A DNA stretch of 64,000 nucleotides from Corynebacterium durum (lineage in GTDB: Bacteria > Actinomycetota > Actinomycetes > Mycobacteriales > Mycobacteriaceae): the NCBI RefSeq assembly GCF_030408675.1, contig NZ_CP047200.1, positions 1,178,001 to 1,242,000 on the forward strand, written 5' to 3'. The position numbers were made by a program, and so were the translations under genes. The notes under the pieces were generated by a model, which did not search any database, was not told the origin of the DNA, and worked only from the letters and a program-made list of their open reading frames with translations. Positions 9,399-18,518 of the stretch are shown piece after piece. How positions within the stretch are numbered: the stretch's first letter is position 1; every line of letters begins with the position of its first letter.

Positions 9399-10604
9399 AT
9401 GCTGACACCACAAGAGCACGCCGAGGCCATACTGAGGCGCCTCCCGCCGCGTGCGACAGTAACTCTGCCGCTACTCGACGCCGCCAACTACACCTTAGCT
9501 ACGGACCTCACGGCGCCCTTTGACTCACCGCGATTTGATAACTCCCAGATGGATGGCTACGCGCTTTCGTCTGCTCAGCAACAACGCACGCCAGGAGTGT
9601 TCATAGTGGGGCCAACCGTGGCCGCAGGTGCGGACCCTGATGAGCTTTATCCAGAAGGTTTAGGCGACAGCGTCGCGCCCATCATGACAGGGGCGAAACT
9701 CCCACGCGGTACCACGACTATCGTCCCCGTCGAAGAGTGCCAACCCGACACCTTTACCGACGATGAGGTCCACATACCGTCAGTACCGCAGCAACAGTAT
9801 GTCCGCAAAGCTGGATCAGATTCCGCCGCTGGTTCTCTTCTCCTTCGGGCAGGAACCCGACTTGATGCAGTGGCGATTGCTGCGTTAGCCAGCCAATCCA
9901 TCACCACCGTCACTGTATGGCAACGGCCACGAGTGATTATTTGTACTGGTGGGGCTGAAATTTCTCACGGCGCCGGAAACGAAGGAGTGGCTTCAATACC
10001 CGATGCTAATGGCCCGATGCTTCACCAACTGTGCCGCAGCGCAGATATTGAGGTGGTTGACCATATCCGAACTGATGACAACGTGGAGCGGTTCGTGGAG
10101 GATGTGGCGCGGGGCGTTGATAAGCATCAACCGGATGCGGTGATTACGTCCGGTGGCATCAGCCACGGGCGTTACGAGGTGGTGCGGCTAGCTTTTGCCG
10201 AGCATGATGCATGGTTTGGGCATGTTGCCCAACAACCCGGTGGGCCGCAAGGGCTGGCAACGTTTCGTGGAACGCCGGTGATATGCCTGCCGGGAAATCC
10301 CATCTCAACGCTGGTGAGCTTCCGACTTTTTGTCGCGCCAACCCTGAACCGCTGCGATGTGGGGGCGTACACTGCGCGCTTGACTCACGCTGTGACTGGG
10401 TTGCCTGACCTGCGTGATCAGTTTCTGCGGGGTACCTACGCCGTTGATGCGGAGGGAGTGCTTCATGCAACCCCTATTGGTGGTGCCGGATCGCATTTAT
10501 TGCAACAAGCGGTGGGTGCGACCTGTTTAATCCGCATCACTGCTCGCACGCACTATCACCCTGGTGCGGCAGTGCAGATCTATCCGTTGGGAGAACTACT
10601 ATGA
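9399..10604 (+). CDS. moeA: Molybdopterin molybdotransferase (MoeA, copy 1)
   Basis: 401 residues. MoeA inserts molybdate into adenylated molybdopterin. Conserved segments seen are FDNSQMDGYA near residue 47, the PIMTGAKLPRGT segment near residue 90, the Mog-like SGGISHGRYEVV in the third domain, and LPGNPISTLVSF near residue 300. It heads a plus-strand unit and overlaps the following mog gene by 4 bp (ATGA). A second, divergent MoeA lies at 13643-14887, a duplication common in Actinobacteria. Confidence 0.94.
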   Translation: MLTPQEHAEAILRRLPPRATVTLPLLDAANYTLATDLTAPFDSPRFDNSQMDGYALSSAQQQRTPGVFIVGPTVAAGADPDELYPEGLGDSVAPIMTGAKLPRGTTTIVPVEECQPDTFTDDEVHIPSVPQQQYVRKAGSDSAAGSLLLRAGTRLDAVAIAALASQSITTVTVWQRPRVIICTGGAEISHGAGNEGVASIPDANGPMLHQLCRSADIEVVDHIRTDDNVERFVEDVARGVDKHQPDAVITSGGISHGRYEVVRLAFAEHDAWFGHVAQQPGGPQGLATFRGTPVICLPGNPISTLVSFRLFVAPTLNRCDVGAYTARLTHAVTGLPDLRDQFLRGTYAVDAEGVLHATPIGGAGSHLLQQAVGATCLIRITARTHYHPGAAVQIYPLGELL

Positions 10605-11074
10605 AATCCGCCCTTGTTGTCGTTGTATCGACGCGCGCAGCCCAAGGAATCTACGAAGACCAGACAGGACCGATTCTCGTGCAATGGCTGCGTAAACTAG
10701 GCTTTTCCACGCCTGAGGCACGTGTTGTCGCCGATGCGGACGTTGCGGATGAACTACGCACCGCCATTACCCCTGACCTCAATGTGCTCATCACCACTGG
10801 CGGTACCGGATTATCAGATGATGATCGCACCGTGGAGGCTGTTACCCCGTACCTGGACCGTGAACTGCCTGGAGTGGTCAACGCGTTCTGGCGTAAAGGC
10901 GAGGAGTCCACACCCCTCTCCGTTGTGTCCAGGGCCGTTGCGGGTGTGTCGGGGCGTACCTTTATCATGACGCTTCCCGGCTCGCGCGGTGCCGTCGCAG
11001 ATGGAATTGCCGTGCTCACACCTATTATCATGCCCATTACCGACATGTTAGAAGGAACGCACACTCATGACTAA
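10601..11074 (+). CDS. mog: Molybdopterin adenylyltransferase, Mog/MoaB family (copy 2)
   Basis: 157 residues with the MoCF motif VLITTGGTGLSDDDRTVEA near residue 63 and SRAVAGVSGRTFIMTLPGSRGAVADGI in the C-terminal half, the standard TLPGSxxA ending of MogA. Of the three paralogues here it has the most canonical motifs and is coupled to moeA, its usual functional partner (4 bp overlap upstream, 8 bp overlap with moaE downstream). It is therefore the best candidate for the working adenylyltransferase. Confidence 0.92.
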   Translation: MKSALVVVVSTRAAQGIYEDQTGPILVQWLRKLGFSTPEARVVADADVADELRTAITPDLNVLITTGGTGLSDDDRTVEAVTPYLDRELPGVVNAFWRKGEESTPLSVVSRAVAGVSGRTFIMTLPGSRGAVADGIAVLTPIIMPITDMLEGTHTHD

Positions 11075-11534
11075 CACCAACGACCCAGCCTACGTTTCCG
11101 ATGACACAGGAGTTGTTCTTGGGACGCTGATCACCGACCAGCCCTTGGAATCGCTTGCTGCGGCTGCTTACGACGACGTAATGGTGGCATCGATGGGTGC
11201 GTGCGTTACTTTCAACGGCGTCGTCCGTAATCACGATGGAGGTCAGCGCGTTCGCAGTCTCAGCTACACGTCGCACCCCACGGCAGAGGCAATTATGGCG
11301 ACAGTGGCAGATAAAGTCCTGGACAGGCACCCGGACGTGCGCATCTGGGCAGCGCATCGCATCGGCGGCATTGCAATCGGCGAGGCGGCATTCGTTGTGC
11401 ACGTCGCATCGGCGCACCGGGATGCCGCCTTTCGGGCATGCTCGGACATGGCGGACACCGTCAAAGCCGAGGTGCCCATCTGGAAAGAACAACTCCTAGA
11501 ATCTGGCGACACACAGTGGGTGGGGTTGACATAG
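11067..11534 (+). CDS. moaE: Molybdopterin synthase catalytic subunit (MoaE)
   Basis: 155 residues. MoaE with MoaD converts cyclic pyranopterin monophosphate to molybdopterin. The family landmarks are GACVTFNGVVRNHD (the conserved Arg pocket), IWAAHRIGGIAIGEAAFVV, the HRDAAFRA helix and VKAEVPIWKEQ, whose lysines contact substrate. It overlaps mog by 8 bp and ends immediately before the moeB ATG, so translation is probably coupled through the operon. Confidence 0.96.
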   Translation: MTNTNDPAYVSDDTGVVLGTLITDQPLESLAAAAYDDVMVASMGACVTFNGVVRNHDGGQRVRSLSYTSHPTAEAIMATVADKVLDRHPDVRIWAAHRIGGIAIGEAAFVVHVASAHRDAAFRACSDMADTVKAEVPIWKEQLLESGDTQWVGLT

Positions 11535-12602
11535 ATGCGCTACCAGCGTCAGACATCCCTTGCCGGTTTTGGCGAGGCCAAACAACAGCGGCTCCAGAAC
11601 TCCCACGTGCTTATCGTCGGTGCGGGCGGACTCGGTTCACCCGCGATGCTGTACCTCGCAGGGGCCGGGGTTGGGCGCATCACCATTGTGGATGATGATG
11701 TTGTTTCGCTATCCAATCTGCATCGACAAGTCGTGCACACTACGGCCCACGTGGGAGAACAAAAAGTCCGTTCCGCCGCTGAGGCTCTTCATAGCCTGAA
11801 CCCCTCAATCATCGTTCGCGATGTTGCCGAACGACTGAACTGGGACAATGCACTGCGCCTCATGGCGGACGTGGACGTGGTTATCGACGGCTCTGATAAC
11901 TTTGCCACTCGACATATTGTGTCGGCCGCGTGTGCTCGGGCTGGGATACCTCATGTGTGGGCATCTGTGCTGGGTTTTGATGCTCAACTGTCTGTGTTCT
12001 GGGCAGGAAAGGGGCCTGTTTACGAAGACATTTTCCCCGAGCCTCCCGCGCCCGGTTCCATTCCCAATTGTGCTCAAGCTGGAGTGCTGGGCCCCCTTGT
12101 GGGCATCATCGGATCAGCCATGGCCATGGAGACTATAAAACTCCTCACCGACCTAGGCACGCCTCTGCTGGGGACCGTTGGCTACTACGACTCACTCGCC
12201 TCACGCTGGGACTATATTCCCCTCCACGCGGACCCGGCGGTCACCCAGCGCCTCCTCGCCGCCGGACCCGTGACAGCAGAACCCTGCGACACAACAACGT
12301 TATCTGACGGGGACCTAGTCATTGACGTTCGTACCCGCGAGGAACACGAAGAGCACGCAATCCCCGGTTCCTTCAACATCCCTGTAGAAGAATTCCAGCG
12401 CGGTGCTCTGCCATCCGCTATTATCGACGCCCTGGCTACCGATCGCCGCGTCGTTCTTTACTGCGCCAGCGGCATCCGATCCGCGCGGGCTGTCTCCATG
12501 CTTGACGCAGATGGGCATCATGGTGCCTACAGTCTTCGAGGGGGTATTACTGCGTGGCTGGAGGCGGGGGAGCAGGAAGCTCGACAGCACCCAGTTCGCT
12601 GA
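11535..12602 (+). CDS. moeB: Molybdopterin-synthase adenylyltransferase with rhodanese domain (MoeB/MoeZ type)
   Basis: 355 residues: an E1-like ThiF/MoeB domain (VGAGGLGSPAMLYLAGAGVG nucleotide-binding loop near residue 31, DGSDNFATR near 120) followed by a rhodanese domain whose active-site loop is YCASGIRS with C310. The fusion lets one protein adenylate and sulfurate the MoaD C-terminus, as in mycobacterial MoeZ. The CxxC zinc pairs of E. coli MoeB are not evident. The 3' end overlaps the convergent mobA by 56 bp. Confidence 0.94.
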   Translation: MRYQRQTSLAGFGEAKQQRLQNSHVLIVGAGGLGSPAMLYLAGAGVGRITIVDDDVVSLSNLHRQVVHTTAHVGEQKVRSAAEALHSLNPSIIVRDVAERLNWDNALRLMADVDVVIDGSDNFATRHIVSAACARAGIPHVWASVLGFDAQLSVFWAGKGPVYEDIFPEPPAPGSIPNCAQAGVLGPLVGIIGSAMAMETIKLLTDLGTPLLGTVGYYDSLASRWDYIPLHADPAVTQRLLAAGPVTAEPCDTTTLSDGDLVIDVRTREEHEEHAIPGSFNIPVEEFQRGALPSAIIDALATDRRVVLYCASGIRSARAVSMLDADGHHGAYSLRGGITAWLEAGEQEARQHPVR

Positions 12603-13143
12603 GCTCAGCCACTGTGTCGTAATCAACCTCCGCACCAGTGCCCGGCACCGGCACTACCGAACCAGCGATACGAAGCAATGCTTTGGCGGGTTTATCACGA
12701 GGGTCACCAAGCTGATCAAAAGCCGCTACTAACGATGCTGTACGCCAGACAACACACAACGGTTCCAGATGGCCCTGCGTTGACATAATCGCAGCGGCAT
12801 CTGCGCCGGGATTGGTGGCGAGTGCATTCGTGAGCGCTTCGAGCAGGGTCCCTGATGCGGGAGCATCAACCGCCAAGACGGCTGTCATCTCGGTGGCGGG
12901 ATTAAGTCCAGCACTTATGCCTGCGGCGGGGCCGCCAAAAGGAGGATCCTCGCACACACAGCGAATAGTCTGTGCGTGTGTTCCTAGCTCAATCGGATAT
13001 GGCGTGACAATGCTGACGGAAACATGTGTGGGGAGGGTGGTAAGGAGGGCGTCGATAAGCCGTGTCCCATTCACGCGAACCTCGGCCTTGGACACACCAC
13101 CTAAGCGCGAACCCACACCGCCGGCCAGAATGATGACGTGCAT
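12547..13143 (-). CDS. mobA: Molybdenum cofactor guanylyltransferase (MobA)
   Basis: 198 residues. It transfers GMP to Mo-molybdopterin to make the MGD cofactor needed by NarG. The N-terminal nucleotide-binding signature is LAGGVGSRLGGVSKAE (residues 6-21), followed by DPPFGGPAAGI and VLAVDAP as the metal-binding region. The start shares a base with the moaC stop (TAATG), so it is coupled to moaC. The proline-rich C-terminus runs antisense over the end of moeB. Confidence 0.9.
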   Translation of the reverse strand: MHVIILAGGVGSRLGGVSKAEVRVNGTRLIDALLTTLPTHVSVSIVTPYPIELGTHAQTIRCVCEDPPFGGPAAGISAGLNPATEMTAVLAVDAPASGTLLEALTNALATNPGADAAAIMSTQGHLEPLCVVWRTASLVAAFDQLGDPRDKPAKALLRIAGSVVPVPGTGAEVDYDTVAELSELGAVELPAPPPPATQ

Positions 13144-13622
13144 TATCGTGGCAGGTCGCGGGACCAGTCACCTGAACGGCCGCCCGACTTTGCAACGATG
13201 CCGCAGACCCCGATATATGCCGAACGATCCACACCTTTGACCATGTCAATAAGGGTCAGGGCAGCTACCGTTACTGCTGTCAGTGCTTCCATCTCAACAC
13301 CCGTGCAGTCGGCGGTGCGCACTGTGGCCTCAATGGCGACGCGGTCGTCGTGGATAACCAGGTCCACTGAACATCCGTGCACGCCAATGGTGTGCGCGAG
13401 AGGAAGCAGATCAGGAACCTTTTTAGCTGCAGAAATGCCCGCAACACGAGCGACCGCCAACACATCACCCTTGGGGACCGTGCCATCTCGCAGTGCTGCC
13501 AGAATCTCCGGTGAGCAGATAATCTCTCCTTGCGCCGTTGCTGAACGCACCGTTGGCTGCTTATCTGTGACATCCACCATGTAGGCGGACCCGGCGTTAT
13601 CGAGGTGAGTGAACTTCATCAT
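13143..13622 (-). CDS. moaC: Cyclic pyranopterin monophosphate synthase (MoaC)
   Basis: 159 residues. MoaC acts on the MoaA product to form cyclic pyranopterin monophosphate. The diagnostic N-terminal motif MVDVTDKQPTVRSATA is present, as are the LPLAHTI segment and the C-terminal MEALTAVTVAALTLIDMVKG with catalytic Lys and Asp. It lies between moeA (20 bp away) and mobA (1 bp overlap) in a minus-strand operon. Confidence 0.97.
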   Translation of the reverse strand: MMKFTHLDNAGSAYMVDVTDKQPTVRSATAQGEIICSPEILAALRDGTVPKGDVLAVARVAGISAAKKVPDLLPLAHTIGVHGCSVDLVIHDDRVAIEATVRTADCTGVEMEALTAVTVAALTLIDMVKGVDRSAYIGVCGIVAKSGGRSGDWSRDLPR

Positions 13623-13642
13623 GCCTTCTTCGGTAGGGGAGC

Positions 13643-14887
13643 TTACACAAACAGAACAGCCACGGATGTGGGATCGTGAGGTTCTGATTCCGCAGGTAAA
13701 ACAGCTAAACCATGAACGCCTGCGAGAGTCGCGACCATATGCGAGCCAGTGCCCCCATGTGGCAGCGTTGCGGTTGCCCCGTGTTCACCCCAGGTTAACT
13801 GGACTGGAATAAAACGCGTACGGGGGCCAGGCTGCGGAAAATCATCCGAAACGAATGCAGACACATGAGGAAGGTCCCACACAGAATGAGGCGCGGGCAT
13901 ACCCGCGAGAGTGTGCAGCACGGGAACCACAAACAGAAAGAAACTCACGTAAGCCGCCACCGGGTTGCCAGGAAGACACATCACCGGCGTACCGTTCCAC
14001 GTGCCCAAACCCTGTGGCTTCCCCGGTTGGATGTCAACTGGGCCAAACCACATATCGGCGGTCCCGCCTACGGCGCGTACAACATCGTAGGCACCGGCTG
14101 ACACGCCACCAACCGTGACTACCAGGTCAAACTCGGATGCGGCGGTATCGATCGCGGCATGCACGGCTGCGGCGTCGTCACGCACATGACGGTGGGTTGG
14201 AATAGCACCGCTGGCGTGTGCTGCAGCAACCAGCATCGGACCGTTCGAGTTGGGAATGCCCCACGCGTTGCGAGCATCTCCCACTTCATCACCCGAGGTA
14301 ATCACACACACTGTGGGGCGCGGATACAGCTCCACCTGTTCAACACCAGCGGAAATAAGCGTTGCTATCACTCCGGCGTCGATACGGGTACCTGCGTGCG
14401 TGACGACATCCCCCGGCTGGACGTGCTCACCACGGTACCGGATGTGCGCGCGGTGGGGGTTGTAGTCCTTCACTGTGACGGTTGTTGGCATCACGTCATT
14501 GCGTGCATCAGTGTTTTCAATGGGGATGACGTATAGTTCATCATCTTTGGTGTCGGGATCTTCGGGTACAGGCGCGCCGGTCATAATGCGTACGGCATGG
14601 CCCGCAGGTACTGGAACTGGGGGACTACCTGCCGGAATGTCACCGCTGACGGGGAATGTCCACGGTCCATCACCAGCAAGATCAGTACTGCGAACCAGAA
14701 AACCATCCATGGCTGAATTGGTAAATGGTGGAATGGCTGCAGCACTCATAACATCTCGGGCCACTACGATGCCATGATGATCATTCAAGTCTCTGGTGCT
14801 TACCTGAGCGGTGTGCTGAAGCGGTGCAACAAGTGCAAGAGCAGCCTGTAGATGTTCATCCATGGTGCGTCGATGCTGTTCACCCAT
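13643..14887 (-). CDS. moeA: Molybdopterin molybdotransferase (MoeA, copy 2)
   Basis: 414 residues with IPPFTNSAMDGFLVR near residue 55, VRIMTGAPVPE near 101, TVGGVSAGAYDVVR in the third domain and MCLPGNPVAAYVSFFLF. The ATG at 14887 follows a strong GGAGGT site, which decides the start. It is only distantly similar to the copy at 9399, so this is an old duplication rather than a recent one. Neighbours moaA (57 bp upstream) and moaC make it part of the minus-strand cofactor operon. Confidence 0.94.
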   Translation of the reverse strand: MGEQHRRTMDEHLQAALALVAPLQHTAQVSTRDLNDHHGIVVARDVMSAAAIPPFTNSAMDGFLVRSTDLAGDGPWTFPVSGDIPAGSPPVPVPAGHAVRIMTGAPVPEDPDTKDDELYVIPIENTDARNDVMPTTVTVKDYNPHRAHIRYRGEHVQPGDVVTHAGTRIDAGVIATLISAGVEQVELYPRPTVCVITSGDEVGDARNAWGIPNSNGPMLVAAAHASGAIPTHRHVRDDAAAVHAAIDTAASEFDLVVTVGGVSAGAYDVVRAVGGTADMWFGPVDIQPGKPQGLGTWNGTPVMCLPGNPVAAYVSFFLFVVPVLHTLAGMPAPHSVWDLPHVSAFVSDDFPQPGPRTRFIPVQLTWGEHGATATLPHGGTGSHMVATLAGVHGLAVLPAESEPHDPTSVAVLFV

Positions 14888-14944
14888 GAGACCTCCGTGG
14901 TGTAAAAGAGATGTTGATGCTGTTGAGCATAGTTGGTGTTGAGC

Positions 14945-16003
14945 TTAGCCACCGATAGCTGACATGGGGCGGTGTGGCTGAACAAACGAAGGATCATCAA
15001 TGCCGTGACCAGCGGGTTTGAGCCACATCGCTGCTGCCCATGCCTCGGCTATCTCATTGTCTGATCGGCCTTGGCGAAGAAGATCCCGCAACGAGGTTTC
15101 AGTTTGAGAAAACAAGCAGCTCCGCACAGCGCCGTCAGATGTAAGCCGCGTACGGTCGCACGCACCACAAAAAGGACGGGTCACCGAAGCGATGATGCCA
15201 ATCTTGCCGTGCATGTCCCCATCAGAAATCCTCCACATGGTTGCGGGGGCTGCACTGTGAGCTGTCTCCTCTGTTGTGTCAGGGGTCAGGTCAAACTTGG
15301 TCGAGATGACGTCAATAATGTCCTGGGCTGTGACCATAGCCGAACGATCCCACTGGTCGCGCGGCCCCAGGGGCATCTGTTCAATGAAGCGCAGTTCCAC
15401 ATTTTCGTATAGCCCGAATTCTGCGAGCGGAAGAATGTCGTCTTCATTGACACCCGGCATGATCACGCTGTTGATCTTCACGGGGGAGAGGTCGGCGTTG
15501 ATGGCAGCCTCAATACCTGCGATAACGTCCTTGAAACGATCCCGCCGAGTCAGAAGCGAAAAATGCTCAGGGTTGAGAGTGTCCAGGGAAATATTCACGC
15601 GATCAAGCCCAGCGTCTTTCAGCTGTGTTGCTTTGCGGTGTAGTCCAATGCCGTTGGTTGTCAGAGCGGTGCTTACCGGCTTGCCCTCGTCTGTATGAAG
15701 CTGCTTCACCGTATGGATCAGTTGGTCAAGCGACTTCTTGAGTAGCGGTTCGCCGCCAGTGAAACGAACCTGGCGGATGCCGAGCAGTTGGACCCCAATT
15801 GTTACAAGGCGAATGATCTCCTCGTCGGTGAGCAGTTGCTCAGAAGGGGTCCACTCCAACCCTTGTGCAGGCATGCAATATGTGCACCGAAGATTGCAGC
15901 GGTCCGTCAAAGAAACCCGCAGGTCTCGTGCTATGCGCCCATAGCGATCCTTCAGCAGGAGCAGCGGTGTGGCATGCGGCAAAGAATGTGTCGTAGCGCT
16001 CAT
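14945..16003 (-). CDS. moaA: GTP 3',8-cyclase, radical SAM (MoaA)
   Basis: 352 residues, the first enzyme of cofactor synthesis. The radical-SAM cysteines are C36, C40 and C43 in DRCNLRCTYC. The second cluster motif is CGACDRTRLTSDGAVRSC, and the chain ends in Gly-Gly, which is needed for activity in characterised MoaA enzymes. GGAAG sits a few bases before the ATG. It leads the moaA-moeA-moaC-mobA unit, and a run of 14-bp repeats lies upstream. Confidence 0.97.
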   Translation of the reverse strand: MSATTHSLPHATPLLLLKDRYGRIARDLRVSLTDRCNLRCTYCMPAQGLEWTPSEQLLTDEEIIRLVTIGVQLLGIRQVRFTGGEPLLKKSLDQLIHTVKQLHTDEGKPVSTALTTNGIGLHRKATQLKDAGLDRVNISLDTLNPEHFSLLTRRDRFKDVIAGIEAAINADLSPVKINSVIMPGVNEDDILPLAEFGLYENVELRFIEQMPLGPRDQWDRSAMVTAQDIIDVISTKFDLTPDTTEETAHSAAPATMWRISDGDMHGKIGIIASVTRPFCGACDRTRLTSDGAVRSCLFSQTETSLRDLLRQGRSDNEIAEAWAAAMWLKPAGHGIDDPSFVQPHRPMSAIGG

Positions 16004-16084
16004 CAGCTTCCATGATATATGTTACGGAATGGAGTGGTGAAGTGGGCATGCGGTGAGGCTGCTGGGTGTCACAGGGGCCAGGGT

Positions 16085-16126
16085 ACTGGGTGCAGGTTAC
16101 TAGGTGCAGAGTACTAAGCGGGGGCG
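16085..16126. repeat. Imperfect 14-bp direct repeats upstream of moaA
   Basis: TACTGGGTGCAGGT (16085-16098) and TACTAGGTGCAGAG (16099-16112) differ at three bases; a degenerate third unit starts TACTA at 16113. They lie about 80-120 bp before the moaA start. They may be a regulator site or simply a slippage product. Confidence 0.6.
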
Positions 16127-16193
16127 GGATAACAGGTAGTGATCTGTTTCCTCTTATCTCTGATAGAAACCAGATCGTCTATTTTTATATATA

Positions 16194-16550
16194 ATGGCGG
16201 ATATGGGTAGGGTAAATAACCATATTGACTACGTAGAATTTCCAGCCAAAGATATTGGGGAATTAAAAAAGGTAAAAGAGTTTTTTGGCGAAGTATTTGA
16301 CTGGTCATACACAATGTATGGCGACGACTATGCGGATACGTCAGACAGTGAAATGAGAAGCGGCATCAATGCCGAAAACCCAACGCCAACGCCTCTTACC
16401 GTTATTTATGTCTCAGACTTGCAGGAGGCGTATAATAAAGTGAAAATTGCTGGCGGTACGATCACAAAAGAGATTTTTGATTTTCAAGGCGGTAAGCGTT
16501 TTCATTTTCAAGATCCGGCTGGCAATAATCTTGCTGCCTGGTCGGAGTAA
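16194..16550 (+). CDS. VOC-family (glyoxalase/bleomycin-resistance fold) protein
   Basis: 118 residues, a single VOC unit: IDYVEFPAKDIGELKKVKEFFGEVFDW at the N-terminus and GKRFHFQDPAGNNLAAWSE at the C-terminus, where the final Glu is a usual metal ligand. Such proteins bind small molecules or act as metal-dependent isomerases; the substrate is unknown. The gene is clearly richer in A+T than the cofactor genes beside it, with many AAA/TTT codons, which suggests acquisition. No good ribosome site precedes the ATG at 16194; the ATG at 16203 is an alternative. Confidence 0.85.
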   Translation: MADMGRVNNHIDYVEFPAKDIGELKKVKEFFGEVFDWSYTMYGDDYADTSDSEMRSGINAENPTPTPLTVIYVSDLQEAYNKVKIAGGTITKEIFDFQGGKRFHFQDPAGNNLAAWSE

Positions 16551-16572
16551 TGTAGATATGTGTAAATAAATG

Positions 16573-16612
16573 GAAAGCCACCCCGATGTACGGCGAAATC
16601 GGGGTGGCTTTC
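16573..16612. terminator. Bidirectional terminator
   Basis: A perfect 15-bp stem (GAAAGCCACCCCGAT and its complement) with a 10-base loop, lying between two convergent genes. The stem ends supply an A/T-rich tract on either strand. Confidence 0.88.
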
Positions 16613-16627
16613 TATCTGCAGATGCTT

Positions 16628-16918
16628 TTAGTTAGCGTGCGGCTGGAGGGAAAGTGTGGCAAAGTAAAGGGGTTCAAGTATGCCATGGTAAGCGGCCGCC
16701 AGAACGCTCAAGTAGAATTTACTAGGAGCTGATTCCCGCTCGATTGGATCATTGCTGGAAAGGCCATGAACACCCTGCATGAAGGCATCGGAGCTTGATG
16801 GTACGTTGCCAATCTTCTCGGGGGTCCCAATTTCTTGGGCGTTGGCGGTGCCGTTGGCTGCAATGACGGTGGCGGTTGCTAGGGCAATAGCTCCGGTGAC
16901 GAATCTACGACGAATCAT
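16628..16918 (-). CDS. Small secreted protein of unknown function
   Basis: 96 residues. It begins MIRRRFVTGAIALATATVIAANGTANAQE, an Arg-rich n-region, a hydrophobic core and a likely cut after ANA. The mature part is about 65 residues, with no cysteine and no recognisable domain. An AAGGAG site 7 bases before the ATG fixes the start; the frame is open further upstream but without support. I do not recognise a family. Confidence 0.75.
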   Translation of the reverse strand: MIRRRFVTGAIALATATVIAANGTANAQEIGTPEKIGNVPSSSDAFMQGVHGLSSNDPIERESAPSKFYLSVLAAAYHGILEPLYFATLSLQPHAN

Positions 16919-17236
16919 GAGAACTCCTTGTGTGATGAAAACGTGTGACGGTATATCCGAAGTCCTGCTGTGGGCGGGGCTTCTGAGCTGCACCGTAGCA
17001 GCAGCGCTTTGATAGGTAATATCATCACGTGTGCTGCTTTTCGTGGTGTATATGGCGAAAACGCTGGTGGAGCATGGTCGCGCCAAAGTATTATGAACTG
17101 AATAAAACGTTCAAGTAGGAATGGTGCAGGTGATTGAGCGGGCACCTGAACCGGCGCGGCGTCGATAAGGATATATTTTTTGTGTGACCCCCGCGGCGTT
17201 ACATACAACCTCAACCAACAAAGGCTTAAAACCGCC
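16919..17236. other. Spacer between the secreted-protein gene and the MFS gene
   Basis: 318 bp between divergent genes. It should contain both promoters. One copy of the 11-mer GGCGTCGATAA is at 17158-17168. No other coding or structured element was seen. Confidence 0.5.
17158..17168 (-). repeat. Recurrent oligomer TTATCGACGCC (spacer copy)
   Basis: Exact 11-base match on the minus strand, in the spacer about 70 bp before the MFS start. Confidence 0.85.
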
Positions 17237-18433
17237 ATGTCTTCAACGAAAACCAGCGTGTCGCTCCTGGCTATCCTCGGTGCACTGATGGCTATGACCT
17301 CCATTGCTATCGATATTTACCTGCCTGCGATGCCTGTGATGGAGGAAAAACTTGGTGGCGACGCCGAATTGGCCATCACTGGTTTCCTGCTGGGGTTTGC
17401 TATTGCGCAGCTATTGTGGGGACCAATCAGTGACCGTGTCGGGCGGAAAATACCTCTTTTCATTGGCATGGTGCTGTTTATTATTGGTTCCATAAGTTGT
17501 GCGCTTTCGACAAACATGACAGAAGTGGTGTTGTGGCGTATTTTCCAGGCGATCGGGGCGTGCGTGGGGCCGATATTGTCGCGAGCAATGATTCGCGACA
17601 TGTATGGCGCGACCAAAGCTGCGCAAACAATGTCCACACTGATGATGATTATGGCCGTTGCTCCCATTGCCGGACCTTTTGTTGGCGGGGGATTACTGGC
17701 CGTGGGAACATGGCAACTGATTTTCTGGGCCATGGCAATCGTCGGTGTCATGATGTTTGCAGCGTTGTTTTTCCTGCCGGAAACACTGCCAAAGGAAACC
17801 CGTGCACCGCAGTCCTTCCTTCACACATTCGGTAACTACGGTAACTTGCTGAAAAACGGGCGTTACATGCGGTACACGCTCTGTGTTACTGCTTTTTACG
17901 TTGCTGTCTACGCTTTTGTCAGTGGGTCTCCATCGGTCTACATCACGCATTTTGGGATTCCCGAACAGTACTTTGGACTATTTTTTGGCATCAATATCCT
18001 TGGCGTGACCATGGTCAGTGCTCTGAACCGTCGCCTGCTGCGCACATATACCCTTGACGTGCTTATTCGGAGGTCGCTAGCTGTGGCTGTCACGGCGGCT
18101 ATTATCCTTGCAGCGTTGTCGTTTACGGGGATTGGTGGATTATGGGGTGTTGTTGCCCCCATGTTCTTCATTTTCAGCACAAACGGAATCATTGCAACAT
18201 GCACTAATGCTGCCGCACTAAGTTCAGTCCCGACGCGCATGACGGGCGCTGCCGCTGCGCTCTTAGGGTCCCTGCAATACGGCAGCGGCGTTGTTTCCTC
18301 TGCGTTACTCGCCCTGCTTTCCGACGGCACGCCGCGCGCCATGTCAGGAATTATTGCGGTGGTCATTGTGCTCTCTGCACTGAGTATGATTGGTGCGCCG
18401 CATAAGCCGCATAAGCAGAATGTAGAGACATAA
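17237..18433 (+). CDS. Bcr/CflA-family drug efflux transporter (MFS)
   Basis: 398 residues, about 12 helices. The first loop after helix 2 carries GPISDRVGRKIPLFIG, the MFS motif A in the form typical of Bcr/CflA exporters, preceded by DIYLPAMPVMEE in helix 1, another family hallmark. Members export bicyclomycin, sulfonamides, chloramphenicol-like compounds or cysteine, so the substrate is open. The ATG at 17237 places the first helix correctly; upstream codons in frame are non-hydrophobic. No operon partner. Confidence 0.9.
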   Translation: MSSTKTSVSLLAILGALMAMTSIAIDIYLPAMPVMEEKLGGDAELAITGFLLGFAIAQLLWGPISDRVGRKIPLFIGMVLFIIGSISCALSTNMTEVVLWRIFQAIGACVGPILSRAMIRDMYGATKAAQTMSTLMMIMAVAPIAGPFVGGGLLAVGTWQLIFWAMAIVGVMMFAALFFLPETLPKETRAPQSFLHTFGNYGNLLKNGRYMRYTLCVTAFYVAVYAFVSGSPSVYITHFGIPEQYFGLFFGINILGVTMVSALNRRLLRTYTLDVLIRRSLAVAVTAAIILAALSFTGIGGLWGVVAPMFFIFSTNGIIATCTNAAALSSVPTRMTGAAAALLGSLQYGSGVVSSALLALLSDGTPRAMSGIIAVVIVLSALSMIGAPHKPHKQNVET

Positions 18434-18505
18434 TTGGAATACTGCTCTTTTGTATCGTTGGTGTGAATGCTGTAAATCGTGGCTGTATTGTCAATGGTGC
18501 CGCGA

Positions 18506-18518
18506 GGCGTCGATAAGC
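18506..18518 (-). repeat. Recurrent oligomer GCTTATCGACGCC (spacer copy)
   Basis: Exact 13-base match on the minus strand between the MFS gene and the third Mog-like gene. Confidence 0.88.
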
